NCBI RefSeq assembly: GCF_024436035.1
Contig: NZ_JANFNG010000004.1
Coordinates: forward strand, 186,001-250,000
From: Streptomyces humicola
GTDB lineage: Bacteria; Actinomycetota; Actinomycetes; Streptomycetales; Streptomycetaceae
Direction: 5' to 3'
Length of the DNA: 64,000 bases
Within the stretch, counting starts at the first letter, position 1, and each line of letters starts with the position of its first letter. Shown in pieces: positions 10,507 to 20,709 of this stretch. The notes under the pieces were generated by a model that had not been told where the DNA came from, did not search any database, and saw only the letters and a program-made list of their open reading frames with translations. A program made the translations under genes and the position numbers.

Positions 10507-11364
10507 ATGGCGTCCAGTGTCAATCCCACCGTCAGGCGACGCCGTTTGGGCTCGGAACTACGCAAACTGCGCGAGCAGAAGGGCATGACGGCCGAGGAGG
10601 TCGCCGCCCGGCTGCTGGTCTCCCAGTCCAAGATCAGTCGTCTCGAGAACGGCCGGCGCAGCATCAGCCAGCGTGACGTCCGCGATTTGTGCGGCGTCTA
10701 CGGCGTCGAGGACCACCGGATCGTCGACTCCCTGATGCAGATGGCCAAGGAGTCCCGCCAGCAGGGCTGGTGGCACGCGTTCGGCGACGTCCCGTACAGC
10801 GTCTACATCGGCCTGGAGACGGATGCGGCCTCGCTGCGCGTGTACGAGTCGCAGATCGTGCCCGGGCTGCTGCAGACCAAGAACTACGCGGAGGCGGTGA
10901 TCGCCGGCAACCTGCCGGAAGCCACGCCCGAGCAGGTCGAGAAGCGCGTGCACGTCAGGTTGCGCCGCCAGGACCGAGTCAACGACCCGGACAGTCCGCT
11001 GCGGCTGTGGGCCGTCATCGACGAGGCGGCGCTGCGGCGCATCGTCGGCAACCACGAGATCATGCGGGAGCAGCTGGAACACCTCGTGCACCTGAGCACG
11101 CTGCCCCATGTGACGGTGCAGCTGCTGCCCTTCGACTCGGGCGCGCACCCGGGGCTGAGCGGGCAGTTCGCGATTCTGGAATTCTCGGACGCGACCGACG
11201 CGAGCGTCGTCTACCTCGAGGGGGTCACCAGCGACCTGTACCTGGAGAAGGACACCGACGTGCACACCTACAGCGTGATGTACGAGCATCTGCGGGCCCA
11301 GGCGCTGAGCGCGGAGCAGACCCGGCAGTTCATCAGCGACGTCGCCGAAGAATACGCGGGATAG
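10507..11364 (+). CDS. XRE-family regulator with DUF5753 (Scr1-like)
   Basis: A 285-aa DNA-binding protein. Residues ~14-70 form a Cro/CI helix-turn-helix (LREQKGMTAEEVAARL, then SQSKISRLENGRR). The rest is the DUF5753 domain, recognisable from YESQIVPGLLQTKNYAEAVI, LRRQDR, and LPFDSGAHPGLSGQFAILEF. ATG 10507 has GGAGG ten bases upstream; the open frame continues further but lacks a site. This family sits beside a small DUF397 protein in many actinomycetes, as here (next gene). Some such pairs influence development or antibiotic production. The ligand and targets are unknown. Confidence 0.88.
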   Translation: MASSVNPTVRRRRLGSELRKLREQKGMTAEEVAARLLVSQSKISRLENGRRSISQRDVRDLCGVYGVEDHRIVDSLMQMAKESRQQGWWHAFGDVPYSVYIGLETDAASLRVYESQIVPGLLQTKNYAEAVIAGNLPEATPEQVEKRVHVRLRRQDRVNDPDSPLRLWAVIDEAALRRIVGNHEIMREQLEHLVHLSTLPHVTVQLLPFDSGAHPGLSGQFAILEFSDATDASVVYLEGVTSDLYLEKDTDVHTYSVMYEHLRAQALSAEQTRQFISDVAEEYAG

Positions 11365-11576
11365 AGCCGGGACAGGGCCGGGACAGGCGGGCTGACCGCA
11401 CAGCGGTCACCGAAAGGCGGCAGAGTACACCTGCGCCACATGAACGCGGAAGACCCACAGGGAATATGCCATCCGGTCGAGTGAACAGGCTCTCTGCCCA
11501 GCGATGTTGACGAGTAGCGTCGATCTCGTCTTCACCACGTGGCGCAAAGACGCCACTTGCACACACCGGAGCAATC

Positions 11577-11786
11577 ATGGCAATCAAGCTCGGCAGCACC
11601 CACGCGTGGATCAAATCCTCCCGCTCCGCGGGGAACGGCGCCTGCGTGGAGGTGGCGTCTCCCGCCCCTCGTACCCTCGCCGTGCGCGACTCCAAGAACC
11701 CGGGCGGCCCTTCGCTCGCCTTCTCCCCCGAGTCGTGGACGGCCTTTGTGGCCGATGTCGAGTCCGGCGCCCACGACCTGGACTGA
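11577..11786 (+). CDS. DUF397 small protein
   Basis: A 69-aa acidic protein with the DUF397 pattern: WIKSSRSAGNGACVEVA, then VRDSKNPGGPSLAFSPESW and FVADV. It is the usual companion of XRE-DUF5753 regulators and lies 212 bases downstream of one here. The family is thought to act with or against the regulator, perhaps in toxin-antitoxin fashion, but the mechanism is not established. GGAGC precedes ATG 11577. The 212-base gap suggests it has its own promoter. Confidence 0.85.
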   Translation: MAIKLGSTHAWIKSSRSAGNGACVEVASPAPRTLAVRDSKNPGGPSLAFSPESWTAFVADVESGAHDLD

Positions 11787-11937
11787 CCTCAGCGGTACTC
11801 ACAACGGCACCACACACGGCAATACACTCAGCAACACCGTCAAGAGCCCTCTCGACTGGCCCGCCGTCCTGGCCGAGGGGGCTCTCTGGTGCGCGGGCAC
11901 GGGGCCCCCAGTCCGTGGAACATGCCCCCAGAAAATA

Positions 11938-11956
11938 AGTGGACACTGCATCCACT
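11938..11956. promoter_or_regulatory. Inverted repeat upstream of the aminotransferase gene
   Basis: AGTGGA-N7-TCCACT is a perfect six-base inverted repeat ending 17 bases before the aminotransferase start, where a repressor could block initiation. No adjacent regulator gene points to its ligand, so the operator role is a suggestion from position only. Confidence 0.4.
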
Positions 11957-11973
11957 CTCCGTAGGGTGCGGTC

Positions 11974-13176
11974 ATGAACAGAGCCGACGTTCCCGCCCTC
12001 GCCGCCCGTGCCGCTTCCGTCGCCGCCTCGCCGGTACGCGAGATCCTGGCGCTGACCGCGCGGCCCGAGGTGATCTCATTCGCGGGCGGGCTGCCTGCGC
12101 CGGAGCTGTTCGATTCGGCGGGCCTGCGCCAGGCGTATGCGGACGTGCTCGCCGATGCGCCGGAGCGTGCCTTGCAGTACTCGACGACCGAGGGCGACCC
12201 GGAGCTGCGCCGCGCCGTCGCCCGGCGGCTGGGCGACCGCGGTCTGCCGACGCACGCCGACGACCTGCTGGTGACGACCGGATCGCAGCAGGCGCTGACG
12301 CTGGTCGCGGGCGCCCTGCTGGAACCCGGCGACGTGGTACTGGTCGAGGACCCGGGCTATCTGGCGTCGTTGCAGTGCTTCGGCTTCGCAGGCGCACGGG
12401 TCGTGCCGGTGGCGTGCGACGAGGACGGGATCGATCCGGCGGCGCTGGACGAGGCGGTGGCGCGCAAGCGTCCCAAACTCCTCTATCTCGTGCCGACGTT
12501 CTCCAACCCCACCGGGCGCACGCTGTCGTCCGAGCGGCGCGCGGCGATCGCGCGGATTGCGGAGCGGCGCGGGCTGTGGATCGTCGAGGACGACCCGTAC
12601 GGCGAACTGCGGTACGAGGGCGAGCCGGTGCCGTGGATCGCGTCGCACCCGGAGGCGGCGGACCGCACCGTGCTGCTCGGCAGCTTCTCCAAGACCATGG
12701 CGCCGGGACTGCGCCTCGGCTGGCTGCATGCACCGGCGGCGCTGCGACGGGCCTGCGTGATCACCAAGCAGGCCGCGGACCTGCACACCTCGACCGTCGA
12801 CCAGGCCGCTGCGGCGCGTTACCTCGCGCAGGCCGATCTCGACGCGCATCTGCGGCGGGTGACCTCCGCCTACCGCGAGCGGCGCGACGCGCTGCTCGCG
12901 GGGTTGCCCGCTGCGCTGCCGGCAGGCAGCGAGTGGAACGTGCCGCAGGGCGGGATGTTCGTGTGGGCGCGGCTGCCGCGCGGGTACGACGCGACGGCGG
13001 CGCTGCGCACGGCCGTTGAGCACGATGTCGCGTATGTGCCCGGTGCGCCGTTCTTCGCCGGGGAGCCCGACATGGCGGCGATGCGGCTGTCCTTCTGTAC
13101 GCACACGCCTGACGAGATCCGGGAGGGATTGCACCGTCTCGCCACCGCCCTCAGATGCCTCTGTCCTCATATATGA
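11974..13176 (+). CDS. PLP-dependent aminotransferase, class I/II (LysN/Aro8-like)
   Basis: A 400-aa fold-type I aminotransferase. It starts like the 2-aminoadipate/aromatic group (SPVREILALTARPEVISFAGGLPAPE). The key motifs are SNPTGRTLS, DDPYGELRY, and the Schiff-base lysine in GSFSKTMAPGLRLGW. A C-terminal VPQGGMFVW and an Arg-containing MRLSFCTH region bind the substrate carboxylate. It lacks the GntR domain of MocR regulators, so it is the stand-alone enzyme. Likely reactions are transamination of aromatic or branched amino acids or 2-aminoadipate; the specificity cannot be read. ATG 11974 has only a weak ribosome site and may be close to the transcription start. Confidence 0.88.
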   Translation: MNRADVPALAARAASVAASPVREILALTARPEVISFAGGLPAPELFDSAGLRQAYADVLADAPERALQYSTTEGDPELRRAVARRLGDRGLPTHADDLLVTTGSQQALTLVAGALLEPGDVVLVEDPGYLASLQCFGFAGARVVPVACDEDGIDPAALDEAVARKRPKLLYLVPTFSNPTGRTLSSERRAAIARIAERRGLWIVEDDPYGELRYEGEPVPWIASHPEAADRTVLLGSFSKTMAPGLRLGWLHAPAALRRACVITKQAADLHTSTVDQAAAARYLAQADLDAHLRRVTSAYRERRDALLAGLPAALPAGSEWNVPQGGMFVWARLPRGYDATAALRTAVEHDVAYVPGAPFFAGEPDMAAMRLSFCTHTPDEIREGLHRLATALRCLCPHI

Positions 13177-13319
13177 ACAGCGATCAGGTTTCTGAATCGT
13201 TACCTCCGTTTGTCTTGTTCGAACGCCGGTGCCATGTGACCGTTGGCACACCTTCTCCAGGTGATCATCCAACGGCCCGTCAAGTGCCATGCGGCGACGA
13301 TGAATAGAGGCGATTCAGC

Positions 13320-14783
13320 GTGCGAGAAACGGCAATGGCGCCGGCGCCGGCGCCACGGCAGGTGAGCAAAGGCACTCTGTACTTCTTCGGCGCACTCGGC
13401 GGGATCCTCTTCGGCTACGACCTCGGCGTGATCTCCGGAGTGCTGCTGTTCATCAAGAAGATCTGGGCCCTGAGTTCACTCGCTCAAGGTGTCGTGGGCG
13501 GCTGCCTCGCCTTCGGCGCCGTGTTCGGCGCAGCGATGGCAGGAAAGCTGACCGACCGGCTCGGTCGGCGTGTCACGATCATGCTCGCGGCGTCGATCTT
13601 CGCGCTGGGCACCATCGGATGCTCCTTCGCCCCGAATTTCACCGTGTTGGTCATCGCCCGTACCGTGGTGGGCATCGCGGTCGGCACCTCATCCGCAACC
13701 GTGCCGACGTACCTGTCGGAACTGGCCCCCACGAAGGTGCGCGGTGCGCTGTCGACGCTCAATCAGCTGATGATCGTCAGCGGCGTCCTCGTCGCCTACG
13801 TCGTCGACTGGGCGCTGAGCGGCCCGGCGAACTGGCGTGCCATGTTCGCCGCCGCGCTGATTCCGGCGCTGGTGTTGCTCGTCGGCATGATGTTCATGCC
13901 GGAGACCCCCCGTTGGCTGGTGAAGGCCGGCCGCGAGGACGAGGCTCGTGCCGTGCTGCGCAGCACACACGAGGCCGCCGAGATCGATCCAGAGCTGGAC
14001 AACATCCGCGAGGTCATCCGGTTGGACAGCGAGCAACAGGGCCGATTGCGCGATCTGGCGGCTGCCTGGGTGCGCCCCGCGCTGATCGTCGCGCTCATCC
14101 TTGCCATCGGCCAGCAGCTCTCCGGCGTCAACGCGATCAACCTGTACGCGCCCACGATGTTCACCGACCTCGGGTTCGGGAAGTCCTCGTCGCTGCTGGC
14201 CTCGATCGTGCTCGGCGCGACCAAGGTCGCGTTCACCGCATGGGTGATCTTCACGATCGACCGAAGGGGCCGCAAGCCGCTGCTGCTCCTGGGGAATGTG
14301 TTCATGGCAGCGACCCTGTTCCTGCTGGGCGTCGTGGTGCTCTCCCTCCACAGCCACACCGCGGTCGGCATCATCACCCTCGTCCTGCTCATCGTCTACC
14401 TGGCCGGCTACGAGCTGGGCTGGGGTGCGGTGGTCTGGGTGATGATGGCTGAAATCTTCCCGCTGAAGGTCCGTGGCGTGGGCATGGGCGTGGGCAGCGT
14501 TGCCCTGTGGTCGGCGACCTTCGCCATCACGTTCATCTTCCCGGTGATGGACTCCAACCTCGGACTGGCCTACTCGGCCTGGATCTTTGCGGCCATCAGC
14601 GTGGTGCTGTTTGTGCTGGTGCGACGGCGCGTACTGGAGACGAAGGGCCGCAGCCTGGAGCAGATCGAGCTGGACCTGCGCGGCGCGAGCGACGGCCGCT
14701 GCGCGGCGATCCCCTCCCAGCACCGCGACCAGCACCGCGACCAGCACCGCGACCAGGAGGTCCCGGAGACACCGGCCCCGTAG
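13320..14783 (+). CDS. Sugar-porter family MFS transporter
   Basis: A 487-aa, twelve-helix transporter. Sugar-porter signatures are clear: GGILFGYDLGVISGVLLF, DRLGRR after helix 2, PETPRWLVKAGRE after helix 6, GQQLSGVNAINLYAP in helix 7, and IDRRGRKPLLL. It probably imports a monosaccharide by proton symport. GTG 13320 is used; ATG 13335 is an alternative and neither has a strong ribosome site. The C-terminal tail ends with a threefold QHRD repeat encoded by a perfect 12-bp tandem repeat (14718-14753), which lies outside the membrane core and is likely variable. Confidence 0.88.
   Translation: MRETAMAPAPAPRQVSKGTLYFFGALGGILFGYDLGVISGVLLFIKKIWALSSLAQGVVGGCLAFGAVFGAAMAGKLTDRLGRRVTIMLAASIFALGTIGCSFAPNFTVLVIARTVVGIAVGTSSATVPTYLSELAPTKVRGALSTLNQLMIVSGVLVAYVVDWALSGPANWRAMFAAALIPALVLLVGMMFMPETPRWLVKAGREDEARAVLRSTHEAAEIDPELDNIREVIRLDSEQQGRLRDLAAAWVRPALIVALILAIGQQLSGVNAINLYAPTMFTDLGFGKSSSLLASIVLGATKVAFTAWVIFTIDRRGRKPLLLLGNVFMAATLFLLGVVVLSLHSHTAVGIITLVLLIVYLAGYELGWGAVVWVMMAEIFPLKVRGVGMGVGSVALWSATFAITFIFPVMDSNLGLAYSAWIFAAISVVLFVLVRRRVLETKGRSLEQIELDLRGASDGRCAAIPSQHRDQHRDQHRDQEVPETPAP
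14718..14753 (+). repeat. 12-bp tandem repeat, three copies
   Basis: CAGCACCGCGAC is repeated three times in frame near the end of the sugar transporter gene, giving (QHRD)3 in the cytosolic tail. It is a simple expansion and may vary between strains. Confidence 0.9.
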
Positions 14784-14798
14784 CGCCCGGGGCCCGGC

Positions 14799-14939
14799 GA
14801 CCTCCCCACCGCCGACCAGGCGGCCGTTCGCCGCGCTCTTCCCCGGCGCACGCAGCGCATCGGTGCCGGGAGCCCACTTCCCTGGGTCACCGCCCCCGAG
14901 GAGCTCACCAAGGCGGTCCAGCGCTTCCTCGACGACTGA
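14799..14939 (+). pseudogene. Possible C-terminal remnant of an alpha/beta hydrolase
   Basis: After the transporter stop, the same frame stays open and reads ...QRIGAGSPLPWVTAPEEL then TKAVQRFLDD-stop. This resembles the closing segment of alpha/beta hydrolases (GAGHxPWxxxPEExxxAVxxFL) with the catalytic His position changed. There is no start codon or upstream domain, so if real it is a decayed fragment. The match is short, so a chance resemblance remains possible. Confidence 0.35.
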
Positions 14940-14987
14940 CGGCGGCTGACGACGACTGACGACGACTGAGACGGCGCTGCGCGGGCG

Positions 14988-16091
14988 CTACGCGTTGGGG
15001 TAGCGCGCCAGCCACGCTGCCGATGACGCGCCGGGGCCGTGCAGCGCGGTGCCCTGCGTCATCTCCATCGCGAAATCGTCCGCGAGCTCCAGAATCGCCG
15101 CGCGCCCCTCCAGCTCCACCACCCATGCGGGCGGCAGCGCCGTCTCCCCGTGCTGGACGCCGAGCAGGTTGCCGCAGATCGAGCCGGTCGAGTCGCTGTC
15201 GCCCGAGTGGTTGACGGCAAGCAGCAGCCCGTGCCGGACGTCCTCGGCGACGAGCGCGCAGTAGACACCGATGGCCAGCGCCTCTTCCGCCGTCCAGCCC
15301 TGGCCGAGGGATTCGACGCGCTCCGCGGTGGGCAGGCCCTGGCGCACCGCGCCCAGCGCCCTCTGCAGTGCTTCCGTGGTCTCCTCGTGGCCCTGGTGGG
15401 CCGAGAGCTGCGCGAGCGCCCGCTGCACGGCCGCGTCGAGCGGGTCGCCCTGGGCGACGGCATGCACGATCACCGCGAAGGCGCCGGCCGCGAGGTAGCC
15501 GGTGGGGTGACCGTGGGTCTGGGCGGCGCACTCGACGGCGAGCTGGAAGACCAGCTGCGGCTCCCATCCCACCAGAAGGCCGAAGGGCGCCGAGCGCATC
15601 ACCGTGCCGCACCCCTTCGAGCCGGGGTTCTTCGGGTCGGCGAGGGTGCCCATGCGCTCGTCGCCGAGGCCGGAGAGGCAGGCGCGTCCCGGTGCGCGCT
15701 GCGAGTACAGCCACTCCTCGCGGGCCAGCCAGCCGGCGTCCTGTTTGCGCTCGTCCGGCCCCCAGTCCGCCTGGGTGGCGGCCCACCGCAGGTAGGCGCG
15801 ATGCACGTCGGTCGGCGGGTGCCACGCGCCGGAGTCACGCCGTATGTGGGCGCGGACCAGCCCTTCGACGGTGAACATGGTCATCTGGGTGTCGTCGGTG
15901 ATCGCCCCGCGCCGCCCGAACGCCGGTACGTAGTCGGTGACCCCCTGCTCACCGTGGTTGCGCCGGATGTTCTCCAGCGAATCGAATTCGATGCCCGCGC
16001 CCAGCGCGTCCCCGATGGCGCCGCCGAGCAGGCAGCCACGCACCCGGCTGCGGAAATCCTGCTGCTGTGCCCGTCCCCATATCTGGGTCAT
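14988..16091 (-). CDS. ADP-ribosylglycohydrolase family protein (DraG-like)
   Basis: A 367-aa enzyme with the di-metal site motifs of the family: GGAIGDALGAGIEF near residue 25, TDDTQM near 66, and the C-terminal GDSDSTGSICGNLLG. These Asp/Thr residues bind two Mg or Mn ions that activate water to remove ADP-ribose from proteins or small molecules. All the metal ligands look intact. ATG 16091 follows a purine-rich GGAGGGGAGCAGGAG. It is monocistronic, with fbiC upstream on the same strand across about 116 bases of repeats. Confidence 0.9.
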   Translation of the reverse strand: MTQIWGRAQQQDFRSRVRGCLLGGAIGDALGAGIEFDSLENIRRNHGEQGVTDYVPAFGRRGAITDDTQMTMFTVEGLVRAHIRRDSGAWHPPTDVHRAYLRWAATQADWGPDERKQDAGWLAREEWLYSQRAPGRACLSGLGDERMGTLADPKNPGSKGCGTVMRSAPFGLLVGWEPQLVFQLAVECAAQTHGHPTGYLAAGAFAVIVHAVAQGDPLDAAVQRALAQLSAHQGHEETTEALQRALGAVRQGLPTAERVESLGQGWTAEEALAIGVYCALVAEDVRHGLLLAVNHSGDSDSTGSICGNLLGVQHGETALPPAWVVELEGRAAILELADDFAMEMTQGTALHGPGASSAAWLARYPNA

Positions 16092-16155
16092 CTCCTGCTC
16101 CCCTCCCTCGCACTTCGGCCAAGCACTGTAATCGACCCTCTGATCGACCGCCTTC

Positions 16156-16210
16156 GGCGCAGGTCAGGCGCAGGTCAGGCGCAGATCAGGCGCAGGCCGG
16201 TCGCAGGTCA
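16156..16210. repeat. 11-bp imperfect tandem repeats
   Basis: Five units of the type GGCGCAGGTCA (two identical, then variants) lie between the fbiC stop (16208) and the ADP-ribosylglycohydrolase gene. No hairpin or protein-coding sense is evident. Confidence 0.8.
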
Positions 16211-18829
16211 GTCGCCGACGATCGGGAGCAGCTCCGGCAGGTGGCCGTCGGAGGCGCGCCCCGCGACCAGGCGTTCGGCCGGCACCTGTCCGTAGACGGT
16301 GTCGCGCTGGCGGGCCGGGCGGCCGGCCGCTTCGGCGATCGCCACCAGGTCGCGTATGGAGCGGTACGAGCCGTAACTGGAGCCCGCCATGCGCGAGATG
16401 GTCTCCTCCATCAGGGTGCCGCCGACGTCGTTGGCTCCCGACCGAAGCATCTCGGCCGCACCCTCCGTACCCAGTTTCACCCAGCTTGTCTGGATATTGG
16501 GGATGTGCGGGTGGAGGAGCAGCCGGGCCATTGCGGTGACCGCTCGGTTGTCGCGCCGCGTCGGGCCGGGCCGGGCGATTCCCGCCAGATAGACGGGCGC
16601 ATTGGTGTGGATGAAGGGCAGGGTGACGAATTCGGTGAAGCCGCCGGTCTCCTGCTGGATCCGGGCGAGCAGGCGCAAATGGCCGAGCCAGTGCCGCGGC
16701 TGGTCCACATGTCCGTACATCATCGTGGACGAGGAGCGGATGCCCAGCTCGTGCGCGGTCTTGATCACCTCGATCCAGGTGGCGGCCGGCAGCTTGCCCT
16801 TGGTGAGCACCCAGCGCACCTCGTCGTCGAGGATCTCGGCCGCCGTGCCCGGGATGGTGTCCAGGCCCGCTTCCTTGGCCGCCTGCAGCCAGTCGCGGAT
16901 CGACATGCCCGTGCGCGTGGCGCCGTTGGCGACCTCCATCGGCGAGAAGGCGTGCACATGCATGCCGGGCACGCGCTCCTTGACCGCCCGAGCGATGTCG
17001 AAGTACGCGGTGCCGGGCAGGTCGGGGTGGATCCCGCCCTGCATGCACACCTCGGTTGCGCCGACGTCCCAGGCCTGCTGGGCGCGGTCGGCGACCTGTC
17101 CGAGGGAGAGGGTGTAGGCGTCGGCATCGGTGCGGCGCTGCGCGAAGGCGCAGAAGCGGCAGCCCGTGTAACAGACGTTGGTGAAGTTGATGTTGCGGGT
17201 GACGATATAGGTCACGTCGTCGCCGACCGCCGCGCGCCGTACGTCGTCGGCGATGCGGCACAGCGCGTCGAGGGCCGGTCCGTCGGCGTGCAGCAGGGTG
17301 AGCGCCTCGGCATCGGTGAGCCGGGTGGGGTCGTCGGCGGCGGTGGCGAGAGCCGCCTGGACGTCGCCGTCTATCCGCTCCGGGACGAGGCCGGGGGCGG
17401 CCTGTTCGCGCAGCGCCTCCCAGTCGCCGTAGACGTCGTCGAAGTCGTCACGCCGGTCCGTGGTACGGCCGATGGTGTCGATGGTGGTGTGCAGGTCCGT
17501 GCGGCCGCTTTCCGCGAACGCCTCTTCGGGCTCCTGCCAGGGCAGCCCCGACGGGCGGACGCTTTCGTCGGCGAGGCCGGTGCGCGGGTCGGCGAGCGCG
17601 CGGACATGCGGCAGCACCCGCGGATCGAGCCACGGCTCCCCGCGCTGGACGAACTCCGGGTAGACGGGAAGGCGTTCGCTCAGAGCGAAACCCGACTCGG
17701 CGGCACTTGCGGCGATCTGATCGATGTGCGGCCACGGGCGCTCGGGGTTGACGTGGTCCGGCGTGAGCGGCGAGACCCCGCCCCAGTCGTCGATCCCGGC
17801 GGCGATCATCCGCGCGAACTCGCCGTCGACGAGGTTCGGCGGCGCCTGGATGCGCGCCGAGGGGCCGAGGATGAGCCGCGCGACGGCGATGGTCGCCACC
17901 AGGTCGTCCAGCTCCGCATCGGGCATGCCGCGCATGGCGGTGTCCGGCTTGGCGCGGAAGTTCTGGACGATGACCTCCTGGACGCTGTGGTATTGCCGGG
18001 CCACCTTCCGTATCGCGAAGAGCGATTCGGCGCGCTCGGCTCGGGTCTCGCCGATGCCGATCAGAATGCCTGTGGTGAACGGCACGTTGGAGCGGCCCGC
18101 GTCCTCCAGGACACGCAGCCGCACCGCCGGCTCCTTGTCGGGTGAGCCGTAGTGCGGCCCTCCCGGCTCGGACCACAGCCGCGTCGCCGTGGTCTCCAGC
18201 ATCATTCCCATCGACGCGGCGACGGGCTTGAGCCGCTGCAGCTCCGTCCAGGACAGGACACCGGGGTTGAGGTGCGGCAGCACCCCCGTCTCCTCCAGCA
18301 CGCGGATCGCCATCGCCCGTACGTAGGCGATGGTGTCGTCGTAGCCGTGCGCGTCCAACCACTCGCGCGCCTCGGGCCAGCGCGCCTCCGGCCGGTCGCC
18401 GAGGGTGAACAGCACCTCCTTGCAGCCGAGTTCGGCGCCGCGCCGGGCGATCTGAAGCACCTCGTCCGGCGAGAGGTACGCCCCCAGACTTCGTCCGGGA
18501 GGTGCCCCCGCCCGGCCCTCGCGGCGCAGCTTGCCGGGCACGGTCGCGAAGGTGCAGTAGTGGCACTTGTCGCGGCAGAGCCGGGTGAGCGGGACGAAGA
18601 CGCTGCGCGAATAGGTGATGACCCCCGATCGGCCCAAGGCTTCCAGTCCCGCGTCGCGGATGCGCGCGGCGACGGCCGTGAGCTCGTCCAGGTCATCGCC
18701 GCGCGCCGCCAGCAGCACGGCGGCCTCCGCCGCGTCCAGCGCGACGCCGCTGCGCGCCCGGCTCAACGCACGGCGCATCGCATTCGCGCCCGGAGGCTCT
18801 TCCTGGGGCCGCGGCAGATCATTCGTCAT
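16208..18829 (-). CDS. fbiC: 7,8-didemethyl-8-hydroxy-5-deazariboflavin (FO) synthase, CofG-CofH fusion
   Basis: An 873-aa fused radical-SAM enzyme making FO, the chromophore of coenzyme F420, from tyrosine and the ribityl-diaminouracil intermediate. The N-terminal CofG half carries its cluster motif CRDKCHYC. The C-terminal CofH half carries CYTGCRFC. Both halves look complete, which is the normal actinobacterial arrangement. ATG 18829 is taken as the start. F420-dependent families are encoded nearby (two LLM oxidoreductases and a deazaflavin nitroreductase). The other F420 genes (fbiA, fbiB) are not in the window. Confidence 0.95.
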   Translation of the reverse strand: MTNDLPRPQEEPPGANAMRRALSRARSGVALDAAEAAVLLAARGDDLDELTAVAARIRDAGLEALGRSGVITYSRSVFVPLTRLCRDKCHYCTFATVPGKLRREGRAGAPPGRSLGAYLSPDEVLQIARRGAELGCKEVLFTLGDRPEARWPEAREWLDAHGYDDTIAYVRAMAIRVLEETGVLPHLNPGVLSWTELQRLKPVAASMGMMLETTATRLWSEPGGPHYGSPDKEPAVRLRVLEDAGRSNVPFTTGILIGIGETRAERAESLFAIRKVARQYHSVQEVIVQNFRAKPDTAMRGMPDAELDDLVATIAVARLILGPSARIQAPPNLVDGEFARMIAAGIDDWGGVSPLTPDHVNPERPWPHIDQIAASAAESGFALSERLPVYPEFVQRGEPWLDPRVLPHVRALADPRTGLADESVRPSGLPWQEPEEAFAESGRTDLHTTIDTIGRTTDRRDDFDDVYGDWEALREQAAPGLVPERIDGDVQAALATAADDPTRLTDAEALTLLHADGPALDALCRIADDVRRAAVGDDVTYIVTRNINFTNVCYTGCRFCAFAQRRTDADAYTLSLGQVADRAQQAWDVGATEVCMQGGIHPDLPGTAYFDIARAVKERVPGMHVHAFSPMEVANGATRTGMSIRDWLQAAKEAGLDTIPGTAAEILDDEVRWVLTKGKLPAATWIEVIKTAHELGIRSSSTMMYGHVDQPRHWLGHLRLLARIQQETGGFTEFVTLPFIHTNAPVYLAGIARPGPTRRDNRAVTAMARLLLHPHIPNIQTSWVKLGTEGAAEMLRSGANDVGGTLMEETISRMAGSSYGSYRSIRDLVAIAEAAGRPARQRDTVYGQVPAERLVAGRASDGHLPELLPIVGD

Positions 18830-18978
18830 TTAATGAGGATACGAAGTGGCAGTGAGCGTCGCACGCGAGCGGGCGGAGGGGGCACCTCCCGCCGTGGGCA
18901 GAGGGAGGGCGGAGAAGCGAACACAGGCCGGTTACAGCGGCACTCGGGGCGAGGCCGACGCGGAGTCGTGCTCCGCCC

Positions 18979-20709
18979 TCACCCCGTCGCCACCGTCCGC
19001 GTGTCGCGCCCCGAGCGGAGCACCGTGCCCGGGATGGCGCCCGTCACGGCGTCGTCCCGCAGCGTCTCGACGCCGCCCACCCGAACGCTCACCACACCCA
19101 GTGCCTTGGAGTCCAGCCGGGGGCTGTCGCCCGGCAGGTCGTGGACTAGAGTGGCCGGTCCCGCGTCGATGCGCTCGGGGTCGAAGAGCACCAGGTCGGC
19201 GTGGTGGCCCTCGGCGATGCGGCCCCGCTCGCGCAGTCCGAACAGCCGCGCAGGGTCGTCCGTCAGCATCTGCACCGCACGCTCCAGACCCACCAGCCGG
19301 CGTCCGCGCAGGCAGTCGCCGAGGAAGCGGGTGGTGTACGGAGCGCCGCACATGCGGTCCAGGTGGGCGCCTGCGTCCGAGCCGCCGAGCATGACGTCCT
19401 CGTGTTCCCAGGTGCGGCGGCGCAGCTCCCAGCTGTCCGGGTCGTTGTCGGTGGGCATGGGCCACAGCACCGTCCGCAGCCGGTCGTTGGCGCAGATGTC
19501 GACGAGCGTCGCGAAGGGCTCCTGTCCGCGCTCGGCTGCGACGTCCTGCACACGGCGGCCGGTGAGGCCGGAGTTGGCCTCGGAGTAGGTGTCGCCGATG
19601 ACGTAGCGGCCGAAGGTGGCCAGGCGCCGGAAGACGCCCGCCTCGGGACTGTTGGCGCGCCGCAGCATCTCCTCCCGCACGGCGGGGTCGCGCAGCTTCT
19701 CGATGCGCGCGTCGACCGGCAGGCCGAGGATCTCGCCCCAGCCGGGGATGAGGTTGAGCGCGCAGAAGGTGCCGAGCGACATGTTCATGGGGGTGAGGAT
19801 CGGCATCGTCAGGGCGACGACGCGGCCGCCGGCCTTGCGGGCCCGTTCGGAGGCGCTCAACTGGCGTGGTACGCGGTCGGGAACGGCCGCGTCGATCGTC
19901 AGTACGTTCCAGTTTAGGGGCCGTCCCGCCGCCGCGCTCATCTCGGCGAACAGGTCGATCTCCTCGTCGCTGAACTTGTCGAGGCAGCCGGCGACGATGG
20001 CCTCGATCTGTGTGCCGTCGTGTTCTCCCACGGCGCGGCTGAGGGCGAGCAGTTCGTCGCGTGCCGCGTGGCGCGAGGCGACGGGCTTGCCGTCGCCGTC
20101 GGAGTGGGTCGCGGACTGGGTGGTGGACAGGCCCCAGCCGCCGGCTTCCATCGACTCGTGGAAGAGGCGCAGCATCTGCTCCAGCTGGGCCGCAGTGGGC
20201 TGGCCGCCGACCGCGTCGGAGCCCATGACGTGGCGGCGCAGGGCGCAGTGGCCCACCATGAAACCCGCATTGACCGCGATCCGGCCCTCCAGCGCGTCGA
20301 GGTAGGAGCCGAAGCTGGTCCAGTTCCAGTCGACGCCGTCCTCCAGCGCCTTCAGCGACATCCCTTCGACCTTGGACATCATCCGGCGGGTGTAGTCGGC
20401 GTCCTCGGGCTTGAGCGGTGCGAGCGTGAAGCCGCAGTTGCCGCCGGCGACAGTGGTCACGCCGTGGTTCATCGAGGGGGTGGCGAAGGGATCCCAGAAC
20501 AGCTGAGCGTCGTAGTGGGTGTGCGGGTCGACGAAGCCCGGGGTGAGGACGAGACCGGTCACGTCCTCGCTGCTGCGCGCCGGCTCGTCGGTGGTGCCGG
20601 GCGCGGCAACGGAGGCGATCCGGCCGGCACGCAGTCCGATGTCCGCGGTGTACGAAGGTGCGCCCGTGCCGTCCACCACGGTCGCGCCCTTGATGAGGTG
20701 GTCGAGCAT
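18979..20709 (-). CDS. N-acyl-D-amino-acid deacylase family amidohydrolase
   Basis: A 576-aa TIM-barrel metal hydrolase. It has the amidohydrolase HxH strand (GFVDPHTHYDAQ), the GGNCGF loop whose Cys is the D-aminoacylase metal ligand, and GSDAGAHLDRM near the C-terminus with the catalytic Asp. ATG 20709 follows AAGGGG; the open frame runs further upstream without a good site. The annotated activity is removal of acyl groups from D-amino acids, but many actinomycete members sit in catabolic clusters where the substrate is unknown. It lies 149 bases downstream of the LLM gene on the same strand and may be read through from it. Confidence 0.8.
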   Translation of the reverse strand: MLDHLIKGATVVDGTGAPSYTADIGLRAGRIASVAAPGTTDEPARSSEDVTGLVLTPGFVDPHTHYDAQLFWDPFATPSMNHGVTTVAGGNCGFTLAPLKPEDADYTRRMMSKVEGMSLKALEDGVDWNWTSFGSYLDALEGRIAVNAGFMVGHCALRRHVMGSDAVGGQPTAAQLEQMLRLFHESMEAGGWGLSTTQSATHSDGDGKPVASRHAARDELLALSRAVGEHDGTQIEAIVAGCLDKFSDEEIDLFAEMSAAAGRPLNWNVLTIDAAVPDRVPRQLSASERARKAGGRVVALTMPILTPMNMSLGTFCALNLIPGWGEILGLPVDARIEKLRDPAVREEMLRRANSPEAGVFRRLATFGRYVIGDTYSEANSGLTGRRVQDVAAERGQEPFATLVDICANDRLRTVLWPMPTDNDPDSWELRRRTWEHEDVMLGGSDAGAHLDRMCGAPYTTRFLGDCLRGRRLVGLERAVQMLTDDPARLFGLRERGRIAEGHHADLVLFDPERIDAGPATLVHDLPGDSPRLDSKALGVVSVRVGGVETLRDDAVTGAIPGTVLRSGRDTRTVATG

